The notes under the pieces are model-generated. The model was not told where the DNA came from and ran no database searches. It saw only the letters and a program-made list of their open reading frames with translations. A stretch of DNA of 46,147 nucleotides from Candidatus Magasanikiibacteriota bacterium. GTDB lineage: Bacteria; Patescibacteriota; Patescibacteriia; Magasanikbacterales; UBA922. The position numbers and the translations under genes were made by a program. Shown here in pieces: positions 25,676 to 34,015 of this stretch. The stretch covers positions 1 to 46,147 of the forward strand of contig JABJHO010000048.1 in assembly GCA_018661775.1 (NCBI GenBank), read 5' to 3'. How positions within the stretch are numbered: the stretch's first letter is position 1; every line of letters starts with the position of its first letter.

Positions 25676-25697
25676 ATTGCTAAAAAAAGCAATCTTT
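25676..25697. terminator. Possible terminator hairpin between divergent genes
   Basis: ATTGCT (25676-25681) pairs with AGCAAT (25688-25693) across six A residues. On the minus strand the stem is followed by TTTTATT. No minus-strand gene ends just before it. It could stop antisense transcription coming from the gpmI gene through the DHH-like gene before it reaches the valS operon. Confidence 0.4.
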
Positions 25698-25711
25698 GAC
25701 ACACCTGTGTG

Positions 25712-25741
25712 TTGACCTCCTGTGTGTTTTTGTGATATGAT
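25712..25741 (+). promoter_or_regulatory. Promoter of the DHH-like gene
   Basis: TTGACC (25712-25717), an 18-nt spacer and TATGAT (25736-25741). Just before the -35 box, ACACA and TGTGT form a short inverted repeat (about 25700-25712) that could be an operator. The start near 25748 leaves a leader of only about 14 nt without a Shine-Dalgarno. Confidence 0.7.
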
Positions 25742-25761
25742 GTACTATTGTTTTGTCTTTT

Positions 25762-26718
25762 ATGGTAGCACAACTTTTCCCAAAAATAATTCAATCATTT
25801 GCAGACACCTCGTCTGCCATTATATGTGTCCCGAGTAAACCAACTCTAGATGTTGTTGCAAGCGCTTGCGCACTTACACTGTTTCTTGAACAACACAATA
25901 CTGTGGTTACCCTAGTATCACCACAACCCCTCAACTCAGCAACATATCCGTACATACCGCATGTTTCCCGGATACAAACCATATCTCAGCACACCAACAC
26001 ACCACCCACCAAACAACCTCCACTTATCTGCAGCATAGGCTGTGAAAATGATAAAGATGTGTTATCTGTGCTAGAACAATACCGTCTTTCTCAAAAAATA
26101 CACATTATCCACAATGAAAACGATACAAAATATCTTGCTGTTTCAGATATTATTACTCACCTTTTCATTTCAAGTAACGCAACACCGCCAAAAGAGGCCT
26201 GCACCATGCTTCTGGCTGGAATCATTACTAAAACCAACAAACTGAAACACCCGTTCGTAGGAAGCGATCTCTTGTCGCGCGTTGGCTGGCTTCTCAGTAA
26301 TGGGGCAGACAGAAAAAAAGTGGTACAAGATATCTACCAAAAAAAGTGTCTCACGAATACACGTTTCCACGGGTCACTCCTTGGATACACCTCCTACGAT
26401 ATGGTGCAAAAAATATTATGGATTACTCCACCAAAAGATATATGGCAAGCGAATTATACACCACACACACTCGACACACTTTTTGATGCATTGTATGAAC
26501 ATGTTTCCAGCGATATTACCATAATACTCCTGGTCCAAAAAGAAAACACACAAACATTTGCACTATTTCCAAAAACAGCACACCTTTTTATACCAAAACA
26601 GACTGATGGTTTTTTAGTACAAAAAAATGACACATACGTGTCTATCTTGTTTGAACATAGTACTGTTGGAGCAGCACAACAATATATACTTTCCAATCTA
26701 CTACCCAACACTATATAA
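25762..26718 (+). CDS. DHH-family-like protein lacking the DHH residues
   Basis: The 318-residue protein follows the plan of NrnA/RecJ-type DHH-DHHA1 phosphoesterases. The first motif region is KPTLDVVASACALTLFLEQH in place of the usual HxDGDAxGSxxAL. The central strand reads KIHIIHNENDTKYLAVSD where active enzymes have IDHH. LLAGIITKTNKLKHP matches the conserved LLxGIxxDTxxF segment. Several metal ligands are therefore missing, so phosphodiesterase activity is doubtful. Start: ATG 25762; a TTG three codons upstream is possible. It is the only plus-strand gene in this part and overlaps gpmI tail to tail by 8 bp. Confidence 0.6.
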   Translation: MVAQLFPKIIQSFADTSSAIICVPSKPTLDVVASACALTLFLEQHNTVVTLVSPQPLNSATYPYIPHVSRIQTISQHTNTPPTKQPPLICSIGCENDKDVLSVLEQYRLSQKIHIIHNENDTKYLAVSDIITHLFISSNATPPKEACTMLLAGIITKTNKLKHPFVGSDLLSRVGWLLSNGADRKKVVQDIYQKKCLTNTRFHGSLLGYTSYDMVQKILWITPPKDIWQANYTPHTLDTLFDALYEHVSSDITIILLVQKENTQTFALFPKTAHLFIPKQTDGFLVQKNDTYVSILFEHSTVGAAQQYILSNLLPNTI

Positions 26719-28285
26719 GTGATCTACCAGTCATTTCTGGTGGCTGCTCAATTTCTAGCAAAGAAAGCATAGTTGGCGCAACGTCAGCGAGCATACCAAC
26801 AGGTGGCATAGTGCTCAAGTCACCGTCAACAACATCTCCTCCGGGACCTGCCATACCTTTTAAATTGTTTGCGATAATAAGAAAAGGTACGGGATTGTTA
26901 CTGTGTTCTTTGTCTCGTTCTCCGGTTCGTATATTTGTTACCTCTTCACCATTCCCGTGATCTGCTGTCATAAGCACTACACCACCTTTTGCTAGTGTAT
27001 GCTCCACAATCGACCCAAAGGCCAGGTCTATTGCTTCGCACCCTTTAATTGTGGCTGGTATGTCTCCAGTATGCCCAACCATATCTGCATTAGCAAAATT
27101 CAGCAGTATTACGTCATACACCTCTTCGTCGACCGCCTTTACCACTTCTTTTGCTATCTCAGCTGCCGACATCTCTGGCGCTTTATCATAAGATGGAACT
27201 TTTGGTGATGGAATAATCTTTCTTTCTTCTCCCGGGAATGGTTCTTCTATTGTACCATTAAGGAAAAAAGTAATATGCGCATATTTCTCTGTTTCTGCAA
27301 TATGAAATTGTTTTAAATTATTTTTACTCAACACTTCTGATAAACAATTGTGCACAATAACAGGCTGATACACCACCACCACAGGCAAAGACTTCTCATA
27401 CTGTGTCATGGTTACAAAAAAAAGATCTTTTATATACTCTCTTTCAAACTTTGGGAAACTTGGTAACACAAATGCTTTTGTCAATTCTCTTGCGCGGTCA
27501 GGGCGAAAATTAAAAAATATTACCCCATCTTTTGGGTTTATTTTTCCGAGCGGCTTCCCTTCTTTCCCAACAACCACCGGAACAAACTCCTCATCAAACA
27601 CCTCTTTATCATATGACTCCTGCACCGCTTGTGTGGGATCTTTTGTGTATGCGTCAGCAACCCCTTCTGCCATTGCTCTGTACGCTTTTTCTACACGATC
27701 CCACCTATTGTCCCGGTCCATTGCATAATACCTTCCAGAAATTGAGGCTATTTTTCCAATTTTTAGTTTCTTCATTTGCTCTTCAAGTCGCTTCACAAAA
27801 TCAATACCGCTATTAAACTTTGCATCTCTTCCGTCCAGAATCACATGCACAAACACATCTTTCACTTTTTGTTGTTTTGCTAACTGCAACAATGCCACAC
27901 AATGCTCATCACTTCCGTGCACATTTCCTGGACTTACAATACCTATAAGATGTAATGCGCTTTTATTTGCAATGACATGCGATGCACAATCTAAAAATTC
28001 CTGTTTCTTAAAAAATACTCCATCTTCTATTTCTTTGTTAATTCTTGGGAGTGTTTGGTAATACACACGACCAGCGCCAATATTCAAATGACCTACTTCG
28101 GAATTTCCCATTTCACCAAACCGAAGACCAACCTCATTTCCAGAAGCAGATAACGTCATAGCAGGGTATTCACGAATATACGCATCAAAGTTTGGTGTTT
28201 TTGCCAAATTAATCGCATTTCCTGGGTGATCTGGTGCAACACCCCATCCATCACAAATTGCCAAAACAAGTGGTCGCGGTCTCAT
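26711..28285 (-). CDS. gpmI: 2,3-bisphosphoglycerate-independent phosphoglycerate mutase (copy A)
   Basis: This enzyme interconverts 3- and 2-phosphoglycerate using two manganese ions and a phosphoserine intermediate. The 524-residue protein is full length. It has CDGWGVAPDHPGNAI with the first metal aspartate, MGNSEVGHLNIGAGR with the catalytic serine (about residue 62), GRDAKFNSGI, GRYYAMDRDNRW, NFRPDRARELT, and the metal site TADHGNGEEV near the C-terminus. A second gpmI lies 555 bp upstream, separated by a flavin reductase gene. It is the last gene of the lower-glycolysis block. Stop codon TAG; its end overlaps the convergent DHH-like gene. Confidence 0.95.
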   Translation of the reverse strand: MRPRPLVLAICDGWGVAPDHPGNAINLAKTPNFDAYIREYPAMTLSASGNEVGLRFGEMGNSEVGHLNIGAGRVYYQTLPRINKEIEDGVFFKKQEFLDCASHVIANKSALHLIGIVSPGNVHGSDEHCVALLQLAKQQKVKDVFVHVILDGRDAKFNSGIDFVKRLEEQMKKLKIGKIASISGRYYAMDRDNRWDRVEKAYRAMAEGVADAYTKDPTQAVQESYDKEVFDEEFVPVVVGKEGKPLGKINPKDGVIFFNFRPDRARELTKAFVLPSFPKFEREYIKDLFFVTMTQYEKSLPVVVVYQPVIVHNCLSEVLSKNNLKQFHIAETEKYAHITFFLNGTIEEPFPGEERKIIPSPKVPSYDKAPEMSAAEIAKEVVKAVDEEVYDVILLNFANADMVGHTGDIPATIKGCEAIDLAFGSIVEHTLAKGGVVLMTADHGNGEEVTNIRTGERDKEHSNNPVPFLIIANNLKGMAGPGGDVVDGDLSTMPPVGMLADVAPTMLSLLEIEQPPEMTGRSLI

Positions 28286-28298
28286 GGTGTGGTGTTAA

Positions 28299-28817
28299 TT
28301 AACGAAGAAGTTTTTTTCCTATTGTATAAAATTCAGATGCAAATGTATCTAGTCGATCAAGCACATCTTTGCTCGTAACCTTATTTCCATCAAACGCTTT
28401 TCCTGTTGCATATACAATCCTTGGCAACTGCATCATGCGCCACTCATTCATGCAGATTTGTGTAAGATGCGTGGTAGAGAGATAGCTTCTATCTCCACCA
28501 GCCGCGCAGACTATACCAAAGAATTTCCCGGTTGCGTCACCACAGGAGTAGTCAAGGATTGCTTTGAGCGAACTATTGACCGTATAACAATGCACACCCA
28601 TGCCAAAAATAATATTATCTGCCCATTTGACGCTTTTTGCGATTTTATCCATATCGGCTTTTTGTTTATGGTAAAAAGGGGTAATATTCAACTTTCGTGC
28701 ATCAACAAAACGGACAGTAGCATCTTTTTTTGTTTTTAATCTTTTTTGCACCTCTTTGCACAAAATAAACGATCGAGAGTCAGGGCTTTGTGAACCTGAA
28801 ATAATAAGTGTTTTCAT
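28299..28817 (-). CDS. NADPH-dependent FMN reductase family protein
   Basis: The 172-residue flavodoxin-fold protein begins MKTLIISGSQSPDSRSFILC, with the phosphate-binding loop GSQSPDSRS (8-16). It continues with ADNIIFGMGVHCYTVNSSLKAILDY, matching the P-x-Y-x-x-x-(x)-xxLKxxiDw pattern of this family, where a cysteine-histidine pair replaces the usual proline. GKFFGIVCAAGG follows. It probably binds FMN and uses NAD(P)H; the electron acceptor is unknown. It lies between the two gpmI copies, 13 bp upstream of copy A and 22 bp after copy B, so all three may be co-transcribed. Confidence 0.8.
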   Translation of the reverse strand: MKTLIISGSQSPDSRSFILCKEVQKRLKTKKDATVRFVDARKLNITPFYHKQKADMDKIAKSVKWADNIIFGMGVHCYTVNSSLKAILDYSCGDATGKFFGIVCAAGGDRSYLSTTHLTQICMNEWRMMQLPRIVYATGKAFDGNKVTSKDVLDRLDTFASEFYTIGKKLLR

Positions 28818-28839
28818 AATAAATAAATAAATAAATACA

Positions 28840-30405
28840 TTATATAAGTGAAATACCAGTCATTTCTTTGGGCACTTCTTTTCCAAGCAAGTGTAAGATA
28901 GTTGGTGCAACATCTGCCAAAGTTCCTGTTTTTTTGTGCAATCTTTTTTTTCTACTTCCTATAATAATACATGGAACAGGGTTGGTACTATGTTGCGTAA
29001 GCACTTCGCCAGTAGTCAAATCTATCATTCTTTCGGCATTGCCATGGTCTGACGTAATAATCATTTGCCCTTTTCTCTTTTCTATATAATCAACCAATAC
29101 TTTTATATTATTGTCCAAAATACGTACCGCCTCTTCTGTGGCCCCCAGGTTCCCTGTGTGAGCCACCATGTCGGCATTAGGGAAGTTTACACACACCATA
29201 TCATACCTATTACTTGTAAACGCGTCAAGGACTGCTTGTGTTACCTTTTTAATCATCATTCCTGGATTATTTGCATAAGAAACATCACCAGATGATGTTA
29301 TCATTTTTCTTTTTTCTCCGTTAATTGGCTCGGCAGAACCACCATTAATGAAGTACGTCACATGTGCATACTTTTCTGTTTCTGAAACATATAACTGCTT
29401 ACAGCTCTCGCCAACAGCAGCGGCTAAACAGTTGCGAACATCAGGGCCCGGAAAGGCGGTAAAGACACCCTCTAGATCTGGTCCAAAATCAGTCATTGCA
29501 ACAAATCGAGTGTTTTTTGGCACCACACAACGCGTAAATGATTTGGGTGTTTTTTTCTCAAAATCTTTTTGTACAAAGGTTTTTGTAATTTGCCGTGCCC
29601 TGTCACTTCTTGCATTAAAGAAAATAATAATGTCATTATCTTGTATTTCTGCAACAGGTTTTTTGTTTTTAGTAATAACAGTGGGACAGATATATTCATC
29701 GGTTTCTCCTCTGTTGTATGCCGCTTCTATGGCTCGCTCTGCACTTACTGCTGTACACGTACCCTCACCACACACCATAGTATTATACGCCTGTTCTGTT
29801 CTTTCCCATATTTTATTTCTATCCATGGCATAAAACCGTCCCATAATTGTTGCAATCTTTTCGTGTGGTTTCATCCGTAAACGCAGTTCGTGCAAATGTG
29901 TCATGGCAGAGTGAGGTGGAGAGTCTCTTCCGTCGGTAAATAAATGGAGGTACACCTGTTTGATTTTTTCTCTTCTACATAGTTCCAATACAGCATACAA
30001 ATGGTTTGGAGATGCATGCGCACTTTCTCTATTGGTCAAAAGACCCATAATATGTACGGCGGTATTATATTTTTTTGCATGAAATATTGCTTGTTTAAAT
30101 GCATTGTTTTTGTAAAATGTGCCATCTTCTATGGTAGCACTAATTTTCACTAAATCTTGTTTCACGGGACGCCCTGCACCAATCGTAAAATGACCCGCCT
30201 CCGAATTTCCTTGCTGGCCCGCAAAAAGCCCCACCGCCTTTCCGTGTGCCTTGAGTTTTGCACAAGGGTATTTTTTCATATACGAAAAAATATGTGGTGC
30301 AGTTTTTGAGGTAATAGCGTTCCCAGGATTACTTGCAGGAGCCAATCCAAAGCCATCCATTATCACAAGAAGTGTTGGTGTTTTTTTGTTCTTTTTTTTT
30401 GGCAT
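28840..30405 (-). CDS. gpmI: 2,3-bisphosphoglycerate-independent phosphoglycerate mutase (copy B)
   Basis: A second complete iPGM, 521 residues from ATG 30405. It has MDGFGLAPASNPGNAI, the catalytic-serine motif QGNSEAGHFTIGAGR, TDGRDSPPHSA, MGRFYAMDRNKIW, FFNARSDRARQITK and the metal site TSDHGNAERM. It differs clearly from copy A throughout and ends with the same phrase (KEMTGISLI against PEMTGRSLI), so the two are paralogues rather than a recent copy. A lysine-rich N-terminus (MPKKKNKKTP) is specific to B. An ATG four codons upstream is possible. Both copies keep all metal and serine residues that I can see. Confidence 0.94.
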   Translation of the reverse strand: MPKKKNKKTPTLLVIMDGFGLAPASNPGNAITSKTAPHIFSYMKKYPCAKLKAHGKAVGLFAGQQGNSEAGHFTIGAGRPVKQDLVKISATIEDGTFYKNNAFKQAIFHAKKYNTAVHIMGLLTNRESAHASPNHLYAVLELCRREKIKQVYLHLFTDGRDSPPHSAMTHLHELRLRMKPHEKIATIMGRFYAMDRNKIWERTEQAYNTMVCGEGTCTAVSAERAIEAAYNRGETDEYICPTVITKNKKPVAEIQDNDIIIFFNARSDRARQITKTFVQKDFEKKTPKSFTRCVVPKNTRFVAMTDFGPDLEGVFTAFPGPDVRNCLAAAVGESCKQLYVSETEKYAHVTYFINGGSAEPINGEKRKMITSSGDVSYANNPGMMIKKVTQAVLDAFTSNRYDMVCVNFPNADMVAHTGNLGATEEAVRILDNNIKVLVDYIEKRKGQMIITSDHGNAERMIDLTTGEVLTQHSTNPVPCIIIGSRKKRLHKKTGTLADVAPTILHLLGKEVPKEMTGISLI

Positions 30406-30493
30406 ATAGTCTTTCAAACAATCTTAGTATGCAGATGCAATAGGCATAGTATATTGGTGTGTTCTGAGTATCATTTTTACTCAACTCAGTATA

Positions 30494-31735
30494 CTATTTA
30501 CGCAATTCTTTTTCAATCTGCATTACCCTATTATACTTCTCAACCCGCTCACTTCGAGACAGTGATCCAGATTTAAGGTAATCAGCATTTACTGCCACAG
30601 CCAGATCCGCAATAAAGGTGTCAGCGGTTTCTCCAGACCTATGTGAGACAGATACCTTATAGTTGTGTTTTTTTGCTAAGTAAATCGCATCAATTGTTTC
30701 GGATAGTGAACCAATTTGATTGAGTTTTATGAGCACTGCATTGGCCACATTCATGTCTATCCCTTTTTGTATTCTTTCAACATTCGTTACAAATAAATCG
30801 TCCCCAACTATGCTTACTTGGCCACACATCTTTGTGCAATGTTGCCACCCTTCCCAATCATCTTGGTCTAGTGGATCTTCTACCGAAACAATAGGATATT
30901 TTTTTATCCAACGTTTTACCGTCTTAACTAAATCCTTTGCTGATATAAGAGGTGCACCTTGTTCAAGCGCATACTTTCCTTTGGTAAAAAACTCAGAAGC
31001 GGCAATATCCATAGCAAAAAATACGTGCTTCCCTGGGGTATACCCCGCCTCGTTCACCGCCTTCATTAATAAACGCAGGGCTTCCTCGTTTGTAGATAAG
31101 TTTGGCGCAAATCCCCCCTCATCCCCAACCCCAGTCACATGGCCACGTCGTTTTAACAATGCTTTTAGTGCATGAAACACCTCTGCGCCAATCCGTACTC
31201 GTTCGGCAAAAGATTTGTGGCGTGGCACAATCATAAACTCTTGAATCGAGAGTGTGTTGTCAGCATGTTGTCCACCATTAATAACATTCATGGTCGGTGT
31301 TGGTAATGACCAGGTTTTTTCTTGCAATCGGTACGCCTTGCGAATATATTTATACAACGGCATACCAGAAGATTGTGCCGCTGCTCGGGCGTTTGCCAGT
31401 GAAACAGCCAAAATAGCATTGGCACCAAGTGTTTTCTTGTTTTTTGTTCCATCAAGATCAAGCATTATTGTATCTATGGCTCGTTGTTTTTTTGCGTCTT
31501 TGCCTTTTAATGCTTTTGCTATGTGGGTTTCTATATTCCCCACTGCTTTTTTTACTCCTTTACCACCAAATCGTTTGGTTTTGTCTCGTAATTCCAACGC
31601 CTCATGAATACCGGTGGATGCACCACTTGGTACCGCAGCCACACCGCTTGCACCATTGTTCAATATTACCACTGCTTCTACCGTTGGATTACCTCGTGAG
31701 TCTAGTATTTCTCGCGCCGTGATTTTTTTGATCAT
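30494..31735 (-). CDS. eno: Enolase
   Basis: Enolase converts 2-phosphoglycerate to phosphoenolpyruvate with two magnesium ions. From ATG 31735 the protein has 413 residues. It begins MIKKITAREILDSRGNPTVE, with the SGASTGIHEALELRD loop, GGQHADN, the catalytic acid region GDEGGFAPN, and SVEDPLDQDDWEGW and GDDLFVTN with metal-binding residues. KLNQIGSLSETI with the catalytic lysine and SHRSGETADTFIADLAV follow. An ATG two codons upstream is an equally possible start. It follows the SIMPL gene by about 20 bp and precedes gpmI copy B, in pathway order. Confidence 0.96.
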   Translation of the reverse strand: MIKKITAREILDSRGNPTVEAVVILNNGASGVAAVPSGASTGIHEALELRDKTKRFGGKGVKKAVGNIETHIAKALKGKDAKKQRAIDTIMLDLDGTKNKKTLGANAILAVSLANARAAAQSSGMPLYKYIRKAYRLQEKTWSLPTPTMNVINGGQHADNTLSIQEFMIVPRHKSFAERVRIGAEVFHALKALLKRRGHVTGVGDEGGFAPNLSTNEEALRLLMKAVNEAGYTPGKHVFFAMDIAASEFFTKGKYALEQGAPLISAKDLVKTVKRWIKKYPIVSVEDPLDQDDWEGWQHCTKMCGQVSIVGDDLFVTNVERIQKGIDMNVANAVLIKLNQIGSLSETIDAIYLAKKHNYKVSVSHRSGETADTFIADLAVAVNADYLKSGSLSRSERVEKYNRVMQIEKELRK

Positions 31736-31757
31736 AGTCATACCTTGTTGTAATACA

Positions 31758-32687
31758 TTATTGAATAGAAAACGTCGCACGCACCGTCAACCGCACCTCG
31801 CTCATCCCCGGCTCTACCGTGGGAGGAAAACTTCCACCTATTGCATCAAACTCTTCCATGCCTGCCGCTTTTGTTCTAAAAATAGGATTAGGATAATTTC
31901 CATACTCAAACTCCTCATAATCGGTCACCTTCTGTACCTTAACCCCCAACGACTCTTCTATGTGCTTCACTTTTTTGACCATATTTTTGAGCGCTGCAGT
32001 TCGTGCCTCTTCTAAATATACCGCCGTATCATCCACGGTAAACGAAATTTCTCCCACACTCGTAACACCAACCTGCCCTGCCAATGCAAGAATATGTTTT
32101 GTATTATCTAAATCACGAATTTTTATACGTACACGTTGCCGAGCCTCATACCCACGCAACACACGCCCTTCTTCTCTTGTGTAATCATACACTGGGTATA
32201 CCGTATATTGCTCAGTTTGAATATCGTCTTTTGCAATACCTTTCTCCATTAAACTACGTAATAAGACATTTGTTATTCTGGTATTCTTTTCTTGAGCTTG
32301 CGCAACCGTAGGAGCTTCTGATTGAATCCCCATAGTTGTTTCGGCAATATTTGGTAATACTTCTGCAGTACCCATTGCCTCAAGTGAAATAGTTCTCTGT
32401 CCCAAAACCTCTTGACCAATACTGTCATATGATTTTAATGAATTCCTGATTGTGCTTCCCAAAAAGAAGAGTGTATACACGAGTAGCACAAACAATAGTG
32501 TTATAGTTATCCGCGTAACAAATTCATACATAAATGAACCTGGTGCTCCACATAATTTGGAAAAAGATGAGCACCCAGAACCCGTACAAGACCCGCTCTT
32601 TGCACAGCAACTTGCTGTGCCGCACGAGCCAGAAGATACGGGTGTTGGCCTTTTGGTGCGTGTTTTTTTTGTTGAAGAAGGAGGCAT
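31758..32687 (-). CDS. SIMPL (DUF541) domain protein with Cys-rich N-terminus and TM anchor
   Basis: The 309-residue protein has a basic start (MPPSSTKKTRTKRP). A short segment with six cysteines follows (residues about 20-47, pattern C-x4-CC-x5-C-x4-C-x6-C), then one membrane helix (about 55-78) and a SIMPL domain. The domain shows ISLEAMGTAEVLPNIAETTMG, TRITNVLLRSLMEKGIAKDDIQT, QYTVYPVYDY and YEARQRVRIKIRDLD. SIMPL proteins are secreted or membrane-anchored with poorly defined roles, for example BP26 of Brucella and the YggE family. The Cys-rich segment would be cytoplasmic and might bind metal. It sits between pgk and eno. The start at 32687 excludes an unlikely 36-codon extension. Confidence 0.8.
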   Translation of the reverse strand: MPPSSTKKTRTKRPTPVSSGSCGTASCCAKSGSCTGSGCSSFSKLCGAPGSFMYEFVTRITITLLFVLLVYTLFFLGSTIRNSLKSYDSIGQEVLGQRTISLEAMGTAEVLPNIAETTMGIQSEAPTVAQAQEKNTRITNVLLRSLMEKGIAKDDIQTEQYTVYPVYDYTREEGRVLRGYEARQRVRIKIRDLDNTKHILALAGQVGVTSVGEISFTVDDTAVYLEEARTAALKNMVKKVKHIEESLGVKVQKVTDYEEFEYGNYPNPIFRTKAAGMEEFDAIGGSFPPTVEPGMSEVRLTVRATFSIQ

Positions 32688-32804
32688 AGAACAAAAATAA
32701 AGTATATATATTATATAGTATACACGAAAAAACAAAAAAATTACAGTTCGCTTTTTATTTGATATAACAAAGCACTGTGCACACCTGCAAACCAAAATAC
32801 CACC

Positions 32805-34010
32805 CTACTTTGTAATATGTTGTAACCCGGGTAGCACCGTCCCAGACAAGAATGCCAGCATGGCACCACCGCCAGTAGAAACAAAATCAATATCATCTAA
32901 CATGCCCACCTGATTCATACTTTGAATAGTTTCCCCACCGCCAATCATACCGTACGCATGACCTTTTGACCGCGCTGCAATTGTCCGTGCTATGGCATGT
33001 GTTCCCATATTATATGGTTTTTGTTCAAAATACCCCATTGCACCATTCCATAATATTGTTTGTGCTTTTTTTATTTGCCTCGAATAGCTCAGCACAGTTT
33101 GCGGTCCAATATCTAAAATCGCCTCATCCTTTTTGCAAATTACATGAGGTGTTTTTTTAATCGTTACCACGCGATAAGATGAACCATCTACGCTGCCAAC
33201 AAGAACATCTTGTGGCATACACACTTTTCTTTTCTTTCCCAAGGCACAGATTATGTCTTTGTGTGTCATGTCGGTAAGCGATGCGCCAACACGATATTTT
33301 TTTGCCCGAAAATAGGTATTTGCTATCACCCCACCAAACAACATAAAGCGAACTCTTGGTAATAACCGTTTTACTACAGGCATTTTCGTTTCTAGTTTTG
33401 CTCCACCAAGAACCGCTACGGCAGTACTATCTCTTTTGGAGAGAAAGCGGTCTAACGTAGACACCTCTTTTGCCAGTGAAATACCTGCATAAGATTTGAG
33501 TAAACCAGAAACACCAAACACAGAGGCGCTTCCTCTGTGTGCAACGGCAAATCCATCCAATACAAATATATCAGCAAAAGATGCAAGATCTTTGGCAAGT
33601 GTGCCAGAATTATGTTTTTCGTGCTTAGAAAACCGAATATTATCACAAAGCACCACGTCTCCTGGCTTCATGGTGCCAAAACGTTTTTGTAGAATAGTTT
33701 TTCTTTGTGGTGTGAGGTGCCAATTACCTGTTTGTATTTTTGGCACTGCCTTGCCCAAATGTTTTGACAACACTGCGGCAACCGGGTCTAATTGCAATGA
33801 TCGCACTACTTTTCCACCAGGCCTACCCAAATGTGACACAAGAATTATTTTTGCACCTTTTTTACGAAGAAATGTTATAGTTGCCAAAGAAGACACAATA
33901 CGCGCATCGTCCAAAATCTTGCCACGCTCTATTGGCACATTACAGTCAACACGAAGAAGCACTGTCTTGTTTTTTAGATTTCTCACCTGAGAAATGCGTG
34001 CAAGTTTCAT
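32805..34010 (-). CDS. pgk: Phosphoglycerate kinase
   Basis: Pgk transfers the acyl phosphate of 1,3-bisphosphoglycerate to ADP. From ATG 34010 the protein has 401 residues. It has TVLLRVDCNVPIERGKILDD and LVSHLGRPGGK in the substrate-binding N-domain, VAVLGGAKLETKMPVV, and ILDIGPQTVLSY, TILWNGAMGYFE and GGGETI of the nucleotide-binding C-domain. In the last motif GGGET replaces the common GGGDT. It lies 5 bp after gap, so both are in one transcript. The start follows ATAAAATAT with no Shine-Dalgarno. An in-frame ATG 21 codons upstream lies inside gap and is unlikely. Confidence 0.96.
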   Translation of the reverse strand: MKLARISQVRNLKNKTVLLRVDCNVPIERGKILDDARIVSSLATITFLRKKGAKIILVSHLGRPGGKVVRSLQLDPVAAVLSKHLGKAVPKIQTGNWHLTPQRKTILQKRFGTMKPGDVVLCDNIRFSKHEKHNSGTLAKDLASFADIFVLDGFAVAHRGSASVFGVSGLLKSYAGISLAKEVSTLDRFLSKRDSTAVAVLGGAKLETKMPVVKRLLPRVRFMLFGGVIANTYFRAKKYRVGASLTDMTHKDIICALGKKRKVCMPQDVLVGSVDGSSYRVVTIKKTPHVICKKDEAILDIGPQTVLSYSRQIKKAQTILWNGAMGYFEQKPYNMGTHAIARTIAARSKGHAYGMIGGGETIQSMNQVGMLDDIDFVSTGGGAMLAFLSGTVLPGLQHITK

Positions 34011-34015
34011 ATATT

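Noticed and set aside
26711-26718. Tail-to-tail overlap of the DHH-like gene and gpmI as a regulatory overlap.
   Set aside because: An 8-bp convergent overlap is common in compact genomes and needs no special explanation.
30435-30490. Hairpin CTGAGT/ACTCAG between eno and gpmI copy B.
   Set aside because: There is no T-run on the relevant strand and the loop is long, so I could not support it as a terminator or operator.
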